Shown: positions 18,115-25,866 of the stretch, in pieces | How positions within the stretch are numbered: position 1 is the first letter of the stretch | Layout: each line of letters starts with the position of its first letter | Source of the DNA: an uncultured archaeon | GTDB taxonomy: Archaea; Nanobdellota; Nanobdellia; Woesearchaeales; CAIVOO01 | Assembly (NCBI GenBank): GCA_903904885.1 | Contig: CAIVED010000016.1 | Span: forward strand, 1-33,755 | Direction of reading: 5' to 3' | Length of the DNA stretch: 33,755 bases | The notes under the pieces: generated by a model | The model's database searches: none | Told to the model about the DNA's origin: nothing | What the model saw: the letters and a program-made list of their open reading frames with translations, nothing else | Program-made: the position numbers and the translations under genes

Positions 18115-18723
18115 TTATTGTAGTTTTTCCAGCCAGAAAAACATTCCCAGTGCGGGATTTATTCTCAATACGCTGTCCTCGTAAATCAGACGCGTCTTGT
18201 TGCTGAGATTTACAAAAAATTCATAAGGAACATTAAACAAAAACCTTCCATATGTCCTGGGGAAATATATTTTGGATTTTAAAAGTTTAAATCCTTCCAT
18301 TTTTCTTGTATAAGTTATAGCATCAGTTGAAAAAGGATTTTCTATATACTCTCTTATGCTCCACATATTGCAAAAATTATAATAATGGTCGTTCAAAAAG
18401 AAACAATTACTCGTGAAATGAGGACAGCTCATAAATAAAACTCCTCCTTTTTTTAAAATCCTATTTAGTTCCCGCATTAAACCATCAATTTTTTCCTTAG
18501 GTATATGCTCAAGAACATTTTCAGCTAGTATAAAATCAAAATAATTTTGCTTAAATGGCAATGGAAATTTAGTCAAGTCATGCACGACATCCACCCCCTT
18601 GAAAGGTTCAATGTCAAGATTTATTGCTCCTTTTACTATTCTTTTGCTGCTTCCTAAATTTAGACAAGTGTAGCCATCCTTAGCCAGCAAAGAAAGTTCC
18701 TGTGCGCTTGATATTTCTAACAT
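18115..18723 (-). CDS. SAM-dependent methyltransferase (class I)
   Basis: This 202-aa protein starts at ATG 18723, which has GGGTG four bases upstream; another ATG at 18735 would add four residues. The fold reads as a small class I methyltransferase: CLNLGSSKRIVKGAINLDI for the SAM-binding loop and acidic second strand, YFDFILAENVLEHIPKE for motif post-I/II, and LNRILKKGGVLFMSCPHF for the following strand. Such proteins near glycan genes commonly modify sugars or lipid-linked intermediates; the substrate here is unknown. It is A/T-rich compared with neighbouring glycan genes. It is divergent from a ribbon-helix-helix regulator gene, and the shared promoter region has perfect inverted repeats. 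Confidence 0.85.
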   Translation of the reverse strand: MLEISSAQELSLLAKDGYTCLNLGSSKRIVKGAINLDIEPFKGVDVVHDLTKFPLPFKQNYFDFILAENVLEHIPKEKIDGLMRELNRILKKGGVLFMSCPHFTSNCFFLNDHYYNFCNMWSIREYIENPFSTDAITYTRKMEGFKLLKSKIYFPRTYGRFLFNVPYEFFVNLSNKTRLIYEDSVLRINPALGMFFWLEKLQ

Positions 18724-18740
18724 TTTCACCCGCATGTATA

Positions 18741-18793
18741 GTGTACAGGTACATGAAAAAGCTCATATATAAAACTATCGTTCACCTGTACAC
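18741..18793. promoter_or_regulatory. Divergent promoter flanked by perfect inverted repeats (probable operator)
   Basis: GTGTACAGGT at 18741-18750 and ACCTGTACAC at 18784-18793 form a perfect 10-bp inverted repeat separated by 33 bases. Each arm contains the self-complementary TGTACA. Between them lies CATATATAAA (about 18764-18773), which can serve as the TATA box of the RHH gene about 26 nt downstream and of the methyltransferase on the other strand. The layout fits repression by the adjacent ribbon-helix-helix protein. Confidence 0.65.
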
Positions 18794-18794
18794 A

Positions 18795-18935
18795 ATGAGG
18801 AAGAAGTACACCAACATCGCAATACCTGAAGAATTAGCTAAATATATTGATGATTATGTTAAAAAGAGCAAACTTGGTTTTCGTTCTAGGGCTGAATTTG
18901 CTATTGAAGCTATAAGGCAGAAACTAAAGAAGTAA
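18795..18935 (+). CDS. Ribbon-helix-helix (CopG/Arc-type) transcription regulator, 46 aa
   Basis: The 46-residue protein starts MRKKYTNIAIPEELAKYID. It has a short basic beta strand (YTNIAIP), a first helix (EELAKYIDDYVKKS) and a second helix after GFRSRAEFAIEAIRQKLKK, the complete ribbon-helix-helix core. Dimers insert the paired strands into the major groove at inverted-repeat operators. The start at 18795 is preferred over an upstream in-frame start because the TATA box sits 26 nt upstream, making it leaderless. The inverted repeat 18741-18793 borders the start, so self-regulation and control of the divergent methyltransferase are plausible. No toxin partner is seen next to it. Confidence 0.88.
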   Translation: MRKKYTNIAIPEELAKYIDDYVKKSKLGFRSRAEFAIEAIRQKLKK

Positions 18936-18955
18936 ATCATAGAGAGAAACAAACA

Positions 18956-19960
18956 TCAAAACTTCTTCTCGCTCCACGTCTTAGGAGTCTTTTCATTGAT
19001 GATTTCAAGAGGAATGTGGTATGTGAATTTCTTAGCGCCCCGTTTCTTTATGTGGTCAATCATTTCCTGAAGCCCCTGCTTCAGTGTGTATTTGGTTGTG
19101 TAGCCGAACAGTTTCCTTGCCTTGTCTGCAGAGCATGTTGCAAGCTTGACCTCCTGGGGCCTGTCCGGGTAATACTCAGGCTTTAGCTCAAATTTCAAGA
19201 GCCCTGCGATTGTTTTCGCAAGCTCGTTGATTGTCACAAATTCCTCGTCGGGGCCTATGTTGACAATCTGGCTTTTTGCTTTTTCATCAAAAGCCATTTT
19301 TTCAAGAACGTCAACGCAGTCCTGGACAAAGCTGAAGCATCTCTTCTGCTCTCCGTCTCCGTAAATTATCGGCTGCCTGCCCTGGAGCATCATGTTAATC
19401 ATTATGCTTGCAACATTCCTGAAAGGGTCGTCATATTTCTGCCTTGGGCCTATAATATTGTGGGGGACTGCAATAACCCATTCAACGCCGTGGATGTCGC
19501 AGAGAAGCTTTACCTGCATTTCCCCGGCAACCTTTGCAATCCCATAGGGGTCCTGGGGCCTTGGCTCCAGGTCCTCTGTAAAAGGAACCCTGTTTTTCCC
19601 GTATCTCGCCATGCTTGAGCAGTATACAAATCTTTTTACCCTGTTCTGTATTGCTGCTGAAAGAAGTGAAACAGTATTCTGGTAAACATTCTTGCTTACA
19701 ATGTTCGGGCTGAAAACGCTCAATCCCTCATATGCAAATGCAGCAGTATGGTAAACTATGTCAACGCCTTTTGTAAGTTTAAGCATTGCCTCAAAATCGT
19801 TGCAATCGACTTTGTGAAAATCGACCTTTGGGTTAACATTATCCTTGTATCCGCCTTCAAGGGTGTCGTTGCCTATTACAGAATGGCCGTTTTCAATCAT
19901 CCTGTCAGCCAGATGGCTCCCGAGAAAACCCGCGACTCCGGAAATGAATATCTTTGCCAT
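18956..19960 (-). CDS. NAD-dependent sugar epimerase/dehydratase (extended SDR)
   Basis: The 334-aa protein is an extended short-chain dehydrogenase. The NAD-binding GVAGFLGSH is at residues 8-16, YHTAAFAYEG follows the fourth strand, CSSMARYG carries the catalytic Ser region and DPYGIAK the Tyr-x3-Lys pair. The C-terminal half has PHNIIGPRQ, YGDGEQKRCFSFVQDC and VNIGPDEEFVTINEL, typical of UDP-glucose 4-epimerase and related nucleotide-sugar enzymes. It would convert a nucleotide-activated sugar for surface glycan assembly. A TATA box at 19981-19991 is centred about 26 nt before the ATG, so the message is leaderless. It sits between the RHH gene and the 5S gene. The exact sugar cannot be read from sequence. 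Confidence 0.92.
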   Translation of the reverse strand: MAKIFISGVAGFLGSHLADRMIENGHSVIGNDTLEGGYKDNVNPKVDFHKVDCNDFEAMLKLTKGVDIVYHTAAFAYEGLSVFSPNIVSKNVYQNTVSLLSAAIQNRVKRFVYCSSMARYGKNRVPFTEDLEPRPQDPYGIAKVAGEMQVKLLCDIHGVEWVIAVPHNIIGPRQKYDDPFRNVASIMINMMLQGRQPIIYGDGEQKRCFSFVQDCVDVLEKMAFDEKAKSQIVNIGPDEEFVTINELAKTIAGLLKFELKPEYYPDRPQEVKLATCSADKARKLFGYTTKYTLKQGLQEMIDHIKKRGAKKFTYHIPLEIINEKTPKTWSEKKF

Positions 19961-19980
19961 GGATGAAAGTTTTAATGCGC

Positions 19981-19991
19981 GGTTTATAAAT
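19981..19991 (-). promoter_or_regulatory. TATA box of the epimerase gene
   Basis: TTTATAAACC on the minus strand is centred about 26 nt before ATG 19960. Confidence 0.55.
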
Positions 19992-20072
19992 TTTGCCGAT
20001 GCATATTTAAGCCGCCGGTTAAAACAGGGCTATGCTGATTTTTAGGGGGTTTTAGCCTGCGGGCAAATAAGA

Positions 20073-20094
20073 TTAAAAAAATACAGAAAAATAA
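20073..20094 (-). terminator. T-rich terminator after 5S rRNA
   Basis: On the minus strand, downstream of the 5S 3' end, the sequence reads TTATTTTTCTGTATTTTTTT, a strong oligo-T terminator. It separates 5S from the epimerase promoter. Confidence 0.6.
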
Positions 20095-20096
20095 GG

Positions 20097-20209
20097 CGCA
20101 CAGCTTTCTCCATTTTCCGCGCGGAGCGCAGTACTCAGGAGAACGTTGACCTGCTTGGCTTCTGTGTTCGAAATGGGTACAGGCATATCCAGGCCACTAT
20201 GACCGTGCT
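20097..20209 (-). rRNA. rrf: 5S ribosomal RNA gene, unlinked and opposite to the rRNA operon
   Basis: Read on the minus strand, the gene has the 5S core: GCACGGTCATAGTGG at the 5' end, CCTGTACCCATTTCGAACAC in the loop A–helix III region, AAGCCAAGCAGG, and GAGTACTGCG of helix IV–V. The terminal helix pairs GCACGGT with GCTGTGC using two wobble pairs. The length is about 111-113 bases. It is on the strand opposite to 16S/23S, about 2.1 kb beyond the 23S end, inside a glycan gene region. Ends are estimated to within two or three bases. Confidence 0.93.
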
Positions 20210-20230
20210 GGATAGAGTGAATTTAGAGGT

Positions 20231-20241
20231 TATTTATAAGG
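20231..20241 (-). promoter_or_regulatory. TATA box of the 5S rRNA gene
   Basis: CCTTATAAATA on the minus strand is centred about 27 nt upstream of the estimated 5S 5' end, giving 5S an independent promoter. Confidence 0.65.
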
Positions 20242-20250
20242 TTTTTCATT

Positions 20251-20260
20251 AAATTTATAA
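20251..20260 (+). promoter_or_regulatory. TATA box of the plus-strand glycan operon
   Basis: AAATTTATAA is centred about 28 nt before ATG 20284. It lies only some 15 bases from the divergent 5S TATA box, so the two promoters share one short control region. Confidence 0.55.
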
Positions 20261-20283
20261 ACCGCCATTTGCGCCCTTTCTTC

Positions 20284-21816
20284 ATGACCCAGTATACCAA
20301 AAAGATGGTTGGAGGGGTGGCAATTGTCTTCCTTGCAGGGTTTTTCACAGCCCTGGTGGCCTATCTTGTGAGGATTCTGCTTGCCAGAAACCTGAGTGCA
20401 GATAATTTCGGGCTAATCTACGCGGTCCTTGCGGCCTTCGGGCTGCTTTCAGTGTTCCAGACTCTGGGGCTTAACGAGGCCCTTGTAAAATATGTTTCAG
20501 AATTCCTTGCGAAAAACAAACGCGAGGAGATAAAGTTTTCCATTGTTTTTGTGGTTCTGTTCCAGCTCATCGGGGCCATTGCCATAGCGCTGGTTTTTTT
20601 CTTTTTTTCAGATTATCTTGCAATCCATTACTTCAAGGATGCGGCTGCGGTCCCCATAATAAGGCTGATTGCGCTGTCAATAGTTTTCTCACCCCTTGAG
20701 ACAATTTTCCTTTATTCTTTCCAGGCATTCCAGAAAATCGGCTACTATTCGCTTGCAACATTCAGCAGGCAGGCATTCCTGCTGGCAATCACTTTCTGGC
20801 TTCTGTCTGCGGGATTTAATGTCCTTGCCTACCCAATAGCATTTGTTGCGGTTTATGTGCTTACATTCATTGTCTATTTCCCGATTTTCATAAAGAAAGT
20901 GTTCCCTGATTTTTTCAGCATAAAGACAAGGTTGAGAAAGGACATTGCAAAAAAGCTTGTCCATTTCGGCATTCCGGTTATCCTGACTGCATCCGCAACA
21001 ATAGTCCTTTCCTACACCGATACGCTTATGATTACATATTTCCAGACGCTTAAGGACGTGGCCTATTACAATGTTGCTGTGCCGACTGCAAAGGTGCTCT
21101 GGATTTTCAGCACATCAATAGCAACAGTCCTTCTGCCGCTTTCATCAGAACTATGGATCAGCCAGAAAAAATACCTGCGCAGCGGCGTAAGGCTCATCAG
21201 CAGGATATCAGCAATGCTGATTATCCCGGCATCATTTGCAATGTTTGTTTTCTCAAAGGGAATACTGAACATACTTTTCGGAACAGAATATGCAACCGAT
21301 TCCGCTTCATTTGCGCTTAAGATGCTCTCAATCGGGGCGATTTTTGTGACGCTGAACCAGGCAAACATGTCTGTAATCTCCGGAATTGGAAAGCCGAAGT
21401 ACAACAGCATGACTGTCTGGAGCGGGGCGATTCTTAATTTTGGGCTTAACCTGTTTCTCATACCGAGATGGGGAATAGAAGGCGCTGCAACTTCAACAAT
21501 GATTGCATTCGGGCTAATGTGGCTGATTTCCCACATAAGGCTGAAAAAACTCCTAAAGGCGAAGGAAGACATCTGGGGCCTGCTGAGGATACTGGCCTGC
21601 GCCTTTGCATTCATAGCAATCCTTTTCCTTCTGAGGGAAACCCTGAAAATCGGGATCTGGCCAAAGATGATAATCTCGCTGATTGCAGCAGGAATTGTCT
21701 ACATCGGGTTGCTGTTTTTGACAAGGGCGCTCAGCGTCCATGAAGTTAAAATGCTTTTGGCAAGGGTTTTCCACAAAAAGATGCTCGGAGGATTTTTAGA
21801 GGGGGAGAAAGAGTAA
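20284..21816 (+). CDS. Polysaccharide flippase (Wzx/MATE-like)
   Basis: This 510-aa integral membrane protein starts at ATG 20284; an in-frame TTG at 20269 lies before the predicted transcript start. It has about 12-14 hydrophobic segments. Family features include the N-terminal KKMVGGVAIVFLAGFF helix, VRILLARNLSADNFGLIYAVLA, ALVKYVSEF and a second-half LFGTEYATDSASFALKMLS segment, as in oligosaccharide flippases of the MOP superfamily. It would move lipid-linked sugars across the cytoplasmic membrane. It heads a six-gene operon with glycosyltransferases and methyltransferases, and its stop is one base from the next start. The basic tail (FHKKMLGGFLEGEKE) is cytoplasmic. Confidence 0.94.
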   Translation: MTQYTKKMVGGVAIVFLAGFFTALVAYLVRILLARNLSADNFGLIYAVLAAFGLLSVFQTLGLNEALVKYVSEFLAKNKREEIKFSIVFVVLFQLIGAIAIALVFFFFSDYLAIHYFKDAAAVPIIRLIALSIVFSPLETIFLYSFQAFQKIGYYSLATFSRQAFLLAITFWLLSAGFNVLAYPIAFVAVYVLTFIVYFPIFIKKVFPDFFSIKTRLRKDIAKKLVHFGIPVILTASATIVLSYTDTLMITYFQTLKDVAYYNVAVPTAKVLWIFSTSIATVLLPLSSELWISQKKYLRSGVRLISRISAMLIIPASFAMFVFSKGILNILFGTEYATDSASFALKMLSIGAIFVTLNQANMSVISGIGKPKYNSMTVWSGAILNFGLNLFLIPRWGIEGAATSTMIAFGLMWLISHIRLKKLLKAKEDIWGLLRILACAFAFIAILFLLRETLKIGIWPKMIISLIAAGIVYIGLLFLTRALSVHEVKMLLARVFHKKMLGGFLEGEKE

Positions 21817-21817
21817 G

Positions 21818-23218
21818 ATGGTAAACGTGCTTCTTGTCCAAACAGTCAACAGCGCGAGGAATCTCGATGCAAACGACACCCCGCTTGGTTTGGCGTACCT
21901 TGCAGGCTATCTCAGGGTGCACATGAAAGATGTTTCAATCAATATCATCTCAAGCGATGAAAAACTGGATTTCATGAAATACAAACCAGACATTGTTGGC
22001 ATGACATCAGTCAGCCAGAATTTCAACATCGCAAAGGAGCTTGCAGCAATGATAAAAAAAGAAAAAAACATCCCGATTGCAATCGGGGGCCATCACATAA
22101 GCGCATTGCCACATCTTCTTACTAAAGACATGGATGTTGCGGCAATCGGAGAGGGAGAGCAAACATTCCTGGAAATTGTTGAGCTTGTTAAATCAAAAAA
22201 ATTCTCAGCTGCGAATTTGCATAATGTAAAGGGAATCGCTTTCAGGGAAAACGGAAAGATGGTTTTCACAGGGCCGAGGGAAAGGCTTTAGCTTGATGAA
22301 ATCCCGTTTCCTGCAAGGGATTTGCTGAAGAATGCCGGGGCGCATATTCTCTCCTCAAGGGGCTGCCCGTACAAATGCGTTTTCTGCTCCTCGTCCCATT
22401 TCTGGTCAAACATAAGGTTTCATTCGCCTGAATATGTGATAAAAGAGATTAAAGAGGTTATCAAGCAGTACAATCCGAAAACAATCGCCTTCTGGGATGA
22501 CCTTTTCATAGCAGACAAAGCAAGGGTTAAAAAAATAGTCGGGCTGATAAAAAAAGAGGGCATAAACAAAAAGGTCTCATTTTCAGTTCTCGCAAGGACA
22601 AATCTCATTGATGATGAAATCTGCAAGTTGCTTAAGGAGATGAACACCTCGGCAGTCATGTGCGGCTTTGAGTCAGGAAGCCAAAAAGTTCTTGACTATC
22701 TTAAACGGGGGACGACAACCGTTGAAAAAAACCAGAATGCAATCAATCTGCTGAAAAAATATGGATTCAATTTTGCCGGCACATTCATAATCGGCTCTCC
22801 TGAGGAAACAATGGAGGACATGGAGAAAACCCTCAAGTTCATCAGAAAAAATGATTTCCAGAACGGAGATACTTATGTTCTGACACCTCTTCCGGGAACT
22901 CCCCTCTGGCAGTATGCCGTGGAAAAGGGGCTTGTGAGGGAAGATGAAAAGATGGACTGGAGCATTCTCAACATTGACTTTGAGAAAAACATGGACAGGG
23001 CGGTGATTGTATCGGAAAAACTGAGCAGGGATGAGATTAAAAAAATGTATTTCCGGTTCAAGAAGGCCTGGGAAGAGAAGGATGCGAAAAAGAGGTCTTT
23101 CACGGGCATGCTCAAAAGATTTTCAATAAAAGACCTTGCCAAGATGGGGCTGTACAATCCAAGAAAGGCATTTTCATATGCAACAAAAAGGATAAAATTT
23201 CTGGTGACCGGAAAATGA
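21818..23218 (+). pseudogene. B12-binding radical SAM protein with an in-frame TAG at codon 158
   Basis: One uninterrupted reading frame spans 466 codons except for TAG at 22289-22291. The first part (157 aa) is the cobalamin-binding fold: MVNVLLVQTVNS, DTPLGLAYLAGYLR, DIVGMTSVSQNF, AIGGHHISALP and IGEGEQTFLEIV. After the TAG the frame continues LDEIPFPARDLLKNAG, the linker usual in this family, then the radical SAM core SSRGCPYKCVFCSS (CxxxCxxC intact), GFESGSQKVLDYLKRG and FIIGSPEETMEDM. The stop falls in a variable linker position where one base change from AAG, GAG or CAG would give TAG. It may be a recent nonsense mutation, a sequence error, readthrough, or a functional split. The second half lacks a clear ribosome binding site (only a TTG at 22322). 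The family does methylations and rearrangements of lipids or sugars. Confidence 0.85.
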
Positions 23219-24150
23219 AAAATCCAAAAGTTTCGGTTCTTATTTCTGCCTACAATGAAGAGAATTACATTGGAAAATGCATCGGGAGCTTACTAAAGCA
23301 GACTTACAAGGATATGGAGATTGTTGTCATTGATGACGGAAGCAGGGACAAAACACTTGAGATTGTTAAAAAATATCAGTCTGTAAGGGTTGTGAGGCAG
23401 AATCATCTTGGTTTGGGAGCTTCAAGAAACACGGGAGCGAGGAATGCACGAGGGGACATCATTATTTTCGCAGATGCTGACTTGGTTTATGACAAAGATT
23501 ATGTTAAAAATCTGATAAAGCCGATTTTGGAAGGCAAAAGCATAGGAACCTGCCACATGGTTGAGAAGGTTGCAAATGCAGACAATATCTGGGCAAAGAA
23601 CTGGGGAGTTACAAGGCTGCCTGAGAAACTGCCAAAGAAACTTGGGACATTCAGGGCTGTTCTGAAAAAGGAATTCCTAAAAGTGGGAGGCTGTCCAACT
23701 GACAAGGGCACTTTCGCAGACGCGCTCCTGTGCAATAAACTGGGGCTTGCTGACGGTGTTGAGAATGCAGTCTGCTATCATCATAATCCTACACATTTGG
23801 GGGAGATATTCAGGCACGTCGCATGGATTGGAAGTTCATTTGTGCTGAACAAGGAGGCAAGGCAGAGGCACGCAAAAAAAAGGGTTCCCCTGCTGATAAT
23901 CGGGATTATTGCCCTTATTTTGATTATAATTCTTTTTATTACAATTCTGTTTAGCACAATCGGGTTAATAATTGCGTTGCTCCTGCTTTTTGGCCTGTGG
24001 CGGGCGATTAGGACAAATGATGCAAGAATGATTTACGCTGCTCCTGTTTACAAAACAGTTTGGTTCAGCGGATTTGCATACGGGATTGCCAGGCAGATGA
24101 TTAAGAACTTTGGCAAAATGATTCAGGGAAAGAAAACAGAGAACTACTAA
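23215..24150 (+). CDS. GT2 glycosyltransferase with C-terminal membrane segment
   Basis: The 311-aa protein has a GT-A family 2 catalytic domain: VSVLISAYNEENYIGKCI, VVIDDGSRDKT, LGASRNTGARNARGDIIIFADADL with the DxD-type metal site, and FADALLCNKLG in the acceptor region. A hydrophobic stretch at about 222-262 (LLIIGIIALILIIILFI and on) anchors the C-terminus to the membrane. It would transfer a sugar from a nucleotide or lipid donor to a growing glycan on the cytoplasmic face. Its ATG overlaps the TGA of the previous gene (ATGA), so it is coupled to it. Donor and linkage are unknown. Confidence 0.92.
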   Translation: MKNPKVSVLISAYNEENYIGKCIGSLLKQTYKDMEIVVIDDGSRDKTLEIVKKYQSVRVVRQNHLGLGASRNTGARNARGDIIIFADADLVYDKDYVKNLIKPILEGKSIGTCHMVEKVANADNIWAKNWGVTRLPEKLPKKLGTFRAVLKKEFLKVGGCPTDKGTFADALLCNKLGLADGVENAVCYHHNPTHLGEIFRHVAWIGSSFVLNKEARQRHAKKRVPLLIIGIIALILIIILFITILFSTIGLIIALLLLFGLWRAIRTNDARMIYAAPVYKTVWFSGFAYGIARQMIKNFGKMIQGKKTENY

Positions 24151-24151
24151 A

Positions 24152-24811
24152 ATGCTGGGAGTAATACAACGATACAAGCCTGTAATTGACCTGCTCAGGA
24201 AAGAAGGCAGCAGGCTGAAGATTCTTGATGTTGGAGGCGGAAATGAGAGCATTCTCCCGTTTGTTCCCAGAAAAGATTATGACATAACAAGCGCTGATGT
24301 CTGGTTCAGGGGAAAGAAGAAGGTTAAAACAGTGAAGGCAAGCGCTGACCGGCTGCCGTTCAGGGACAATTCATTTGATGTTGCAATATCAGTGGATATG
24401 ATGGAGCATATTCCTGGATCAAAAAGGAAAAAGGCAATTGCTGAAATGATTAGGGTTGCTTCAAAACTGGTTGTCATTGCCTGCCCCTGCGGAGAAGAGG
24501 CAGGAAGATATGAGAGAAGGATGATAAGATTTGCAGAGAAATTCGGAAAAAAACTTCCCTGGCTTGAGGAGCACCGGAAAAACGGGCTTCCTGATGAAAA
24601 CGGGATTTTGAAAATGATTTCAGCTAAAAATGTCAGGGTTATGAAAAACGAGAATCTTTCCTGGGCATTTATCCTGAATTTTATTGAATTCGGCACAAAT
24701 CCCCTGCAAAAGCTTATTGGAGCAAGGGGCATGATGGCAATTTACGGGCCAATAAGCAAAATATTTAACTTCGGGAAGTGCTACAGGAGGATATTCGTGA
24801 TAGAAAAATGA
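24152..24811 (+). CDS. SAM-dependent methyltransferase (type 11-like)
   Basis: The 219-aa protein shows motif I as ILDVGGGNESILPF, the acidic strand-2 end in YDITSADVW, ASADRLPFRDNSFDVAISVDMMEHIP for motifs II/III, and LVVIACPCG for the following strand. This is the class I Rossmann methyltransferase pattern of the UbiE/type 11 kind. It starts one base after the preceding stop and its own TGA overlaps the next start codon. In this operon it may methylate a glycan or its lipid carrier, but this is inference from position. Confidence 0.88.
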   Translation: MLGVIQRYKPVIDLLRKEGSRLKILDVGGGNESILPFVPRKDYDITSADVWFRGKKKVKTVKASADRLPFRDNSFDVAISVDMMEHIPGSKRKKAIAEMIRVASKLVVIACPCGEEAGRYERRMIRFAEKFGKKLPWLEEHRKNGLPDENGILKMISAKNVRVMKNENLSWAFILNFIEFGTNPLQKLIGARGMMAIYGPISKIFNFGKCYRRIFVIEK

Positions 24812-25866
24812 AAGTTTCAATAATAATACTGAATTACAAGCAGAAAGAGCTGACTGTGAATTGCCTGAAGTCGGTTCTTTCACAGGATTATAAGGATTTT
24901 GAGATAATTCTTGTTGACAATGCCTCCCAGGACGGCTCTGTTGAACTTTTCAAAAAGGAGTTTGGGCCGGATAAAAAAATAAAGATAGTTGAGAGCAAGG
25001 AAAACACCGGCTATACCGGCGGGAATAATCTCGGCTATAAATATGCAAATGGAAAATATGTTGCTGTCCTGAACAATGACACGATTGTTGACAAAAAATG
25101 GCTTGTTGAGCTGATTGCGGGGCTTGAATCCGGCGAAAATGTCGCCATGTCAACATCGGTTGTGATAAATGTCCCTTCTCTTGACAATCTATCCCCGTAC
25201 AAAAAGCAGGTCGAGCAGAGAAAAATGTGGACAACCACCCTGCTGGAATATCCTGCAGTCCTTGATAAAAAAGAAAGATTTGCAAAGACATTCGCTGTTC
25301 ACGGTGGGTCGTTTATTTTCAAGCGCAAAATTGTGAAAAATCTCTTTGACCCAGATTACTTCATCTATGCAGAGGAAACAAAGCTCAGCTGGCTGACAAG
25401 GATAAGGGGCTTTGAAATAGTGCAGTGCAGGAATTCAATATTTTACCATCTTACAAATGTGGTGAAGAAAAGCAGCGGAAAAATCAACAAGCATTTCACA
25501 TTTCTCGGGGAGAGAAACAGGATTTTGAATTATTTCACGTTCTATTCGCCGCAGAATATAATACGGGCGCTTCCCCTGCTGATAATAAATGTGATAATCC
25601 TGAACATATTTGAGATAAGAAAGCTGCCCTATAGGTTCAAAAGCTATTTCTGGGTGCTGTTCCATCCGGGGTTTTTGTCCAAAAAGCGAAAAGAGGTCCA
25701 GAGACAGCGAAAGGTGAAAGACAAAGAGATAATAAAATATATGAGCCATAAACTGTACCAGGAAAATGAAAAAGGGGTTTCGAGAATCATTTTGAAAGTT
25801 ATAAATGCAGTATTCAAGGGCTATTGCTTTTTGGTAAGGCTGAAGGTAATAAGGAATGGAAACTAA
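24808..25866 (+). CDS. GT2 glycosyltransferase (rhamnosyltransferase-like)
   Basis: This 352-aa protein is counted from ATG 24808, which overlaps the previous TGA (ATGA). An upstream in-frame GTG at 24778 would lie inside the preceding gene. Domain signs are VSIIILNYKQKELTVNCLKS, EIILVDNASQDGS, ENTGYTGGNNLGYKYANGKYVAVLNND with its metal-binding Asp pair, and FIYAEETKLSWLTRIRG, matching the rhamnosyl/dTDP-sugar type of GT2. A hydrophobic stretch at about 252-270 may associate with membrane. It would add one sugar in the operon's glycan. The donor is not determined. Confidence 0.92.
   Translation: MKVSIIILNYKQKELTVNCLKSVLSQDYKDFEIILVDNASQDGSVELFKKEFGPDKKIKIVESKENTGYTGGNNLGYKYANGKYVAVLNNDTIVDKKWLVELIAGLESGENVAMSTSVVINVPSLDNLSPYKKQVEQRKMWTTTLLEYPAVLDKKERFAKTFAVHGGSFIFKRKIVKNLFDPDYFIYAEETKLSWLTRIRGFEIVQCRNSIFYHLTNVVKKSSGKINKHFTFLGERNRILNYFTFYSPQNIIRALPLLIINVIILNIFEIRKLPYRFKSYFWVLFHPGFLSKKRKEVQRQRKVKDKEIIKYMSHKLYQENEKGVSRIILKVINAVFKGYCFLVRLKVIRNGN

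Noticed and set aside
22289-22291. TAG read as pyrrolysine
   Set aside because: TAG is the ordinary terminator of the eL41, VWA and 25856-26584 methyltransferase genes, and no pyrrolysine genes are in the window. B12-radical SAM linkers are not known sites for pyrrolysine. Kept only as a check within the nonsense-codon finding.
24778-24808. Upstream GTG start for the second GT2
   Set aside because: It lies inside the preceding methyltransferase gene and precedes the family's N-terminal strand; the ATGA overlap at 24808 fits the operon pattern.
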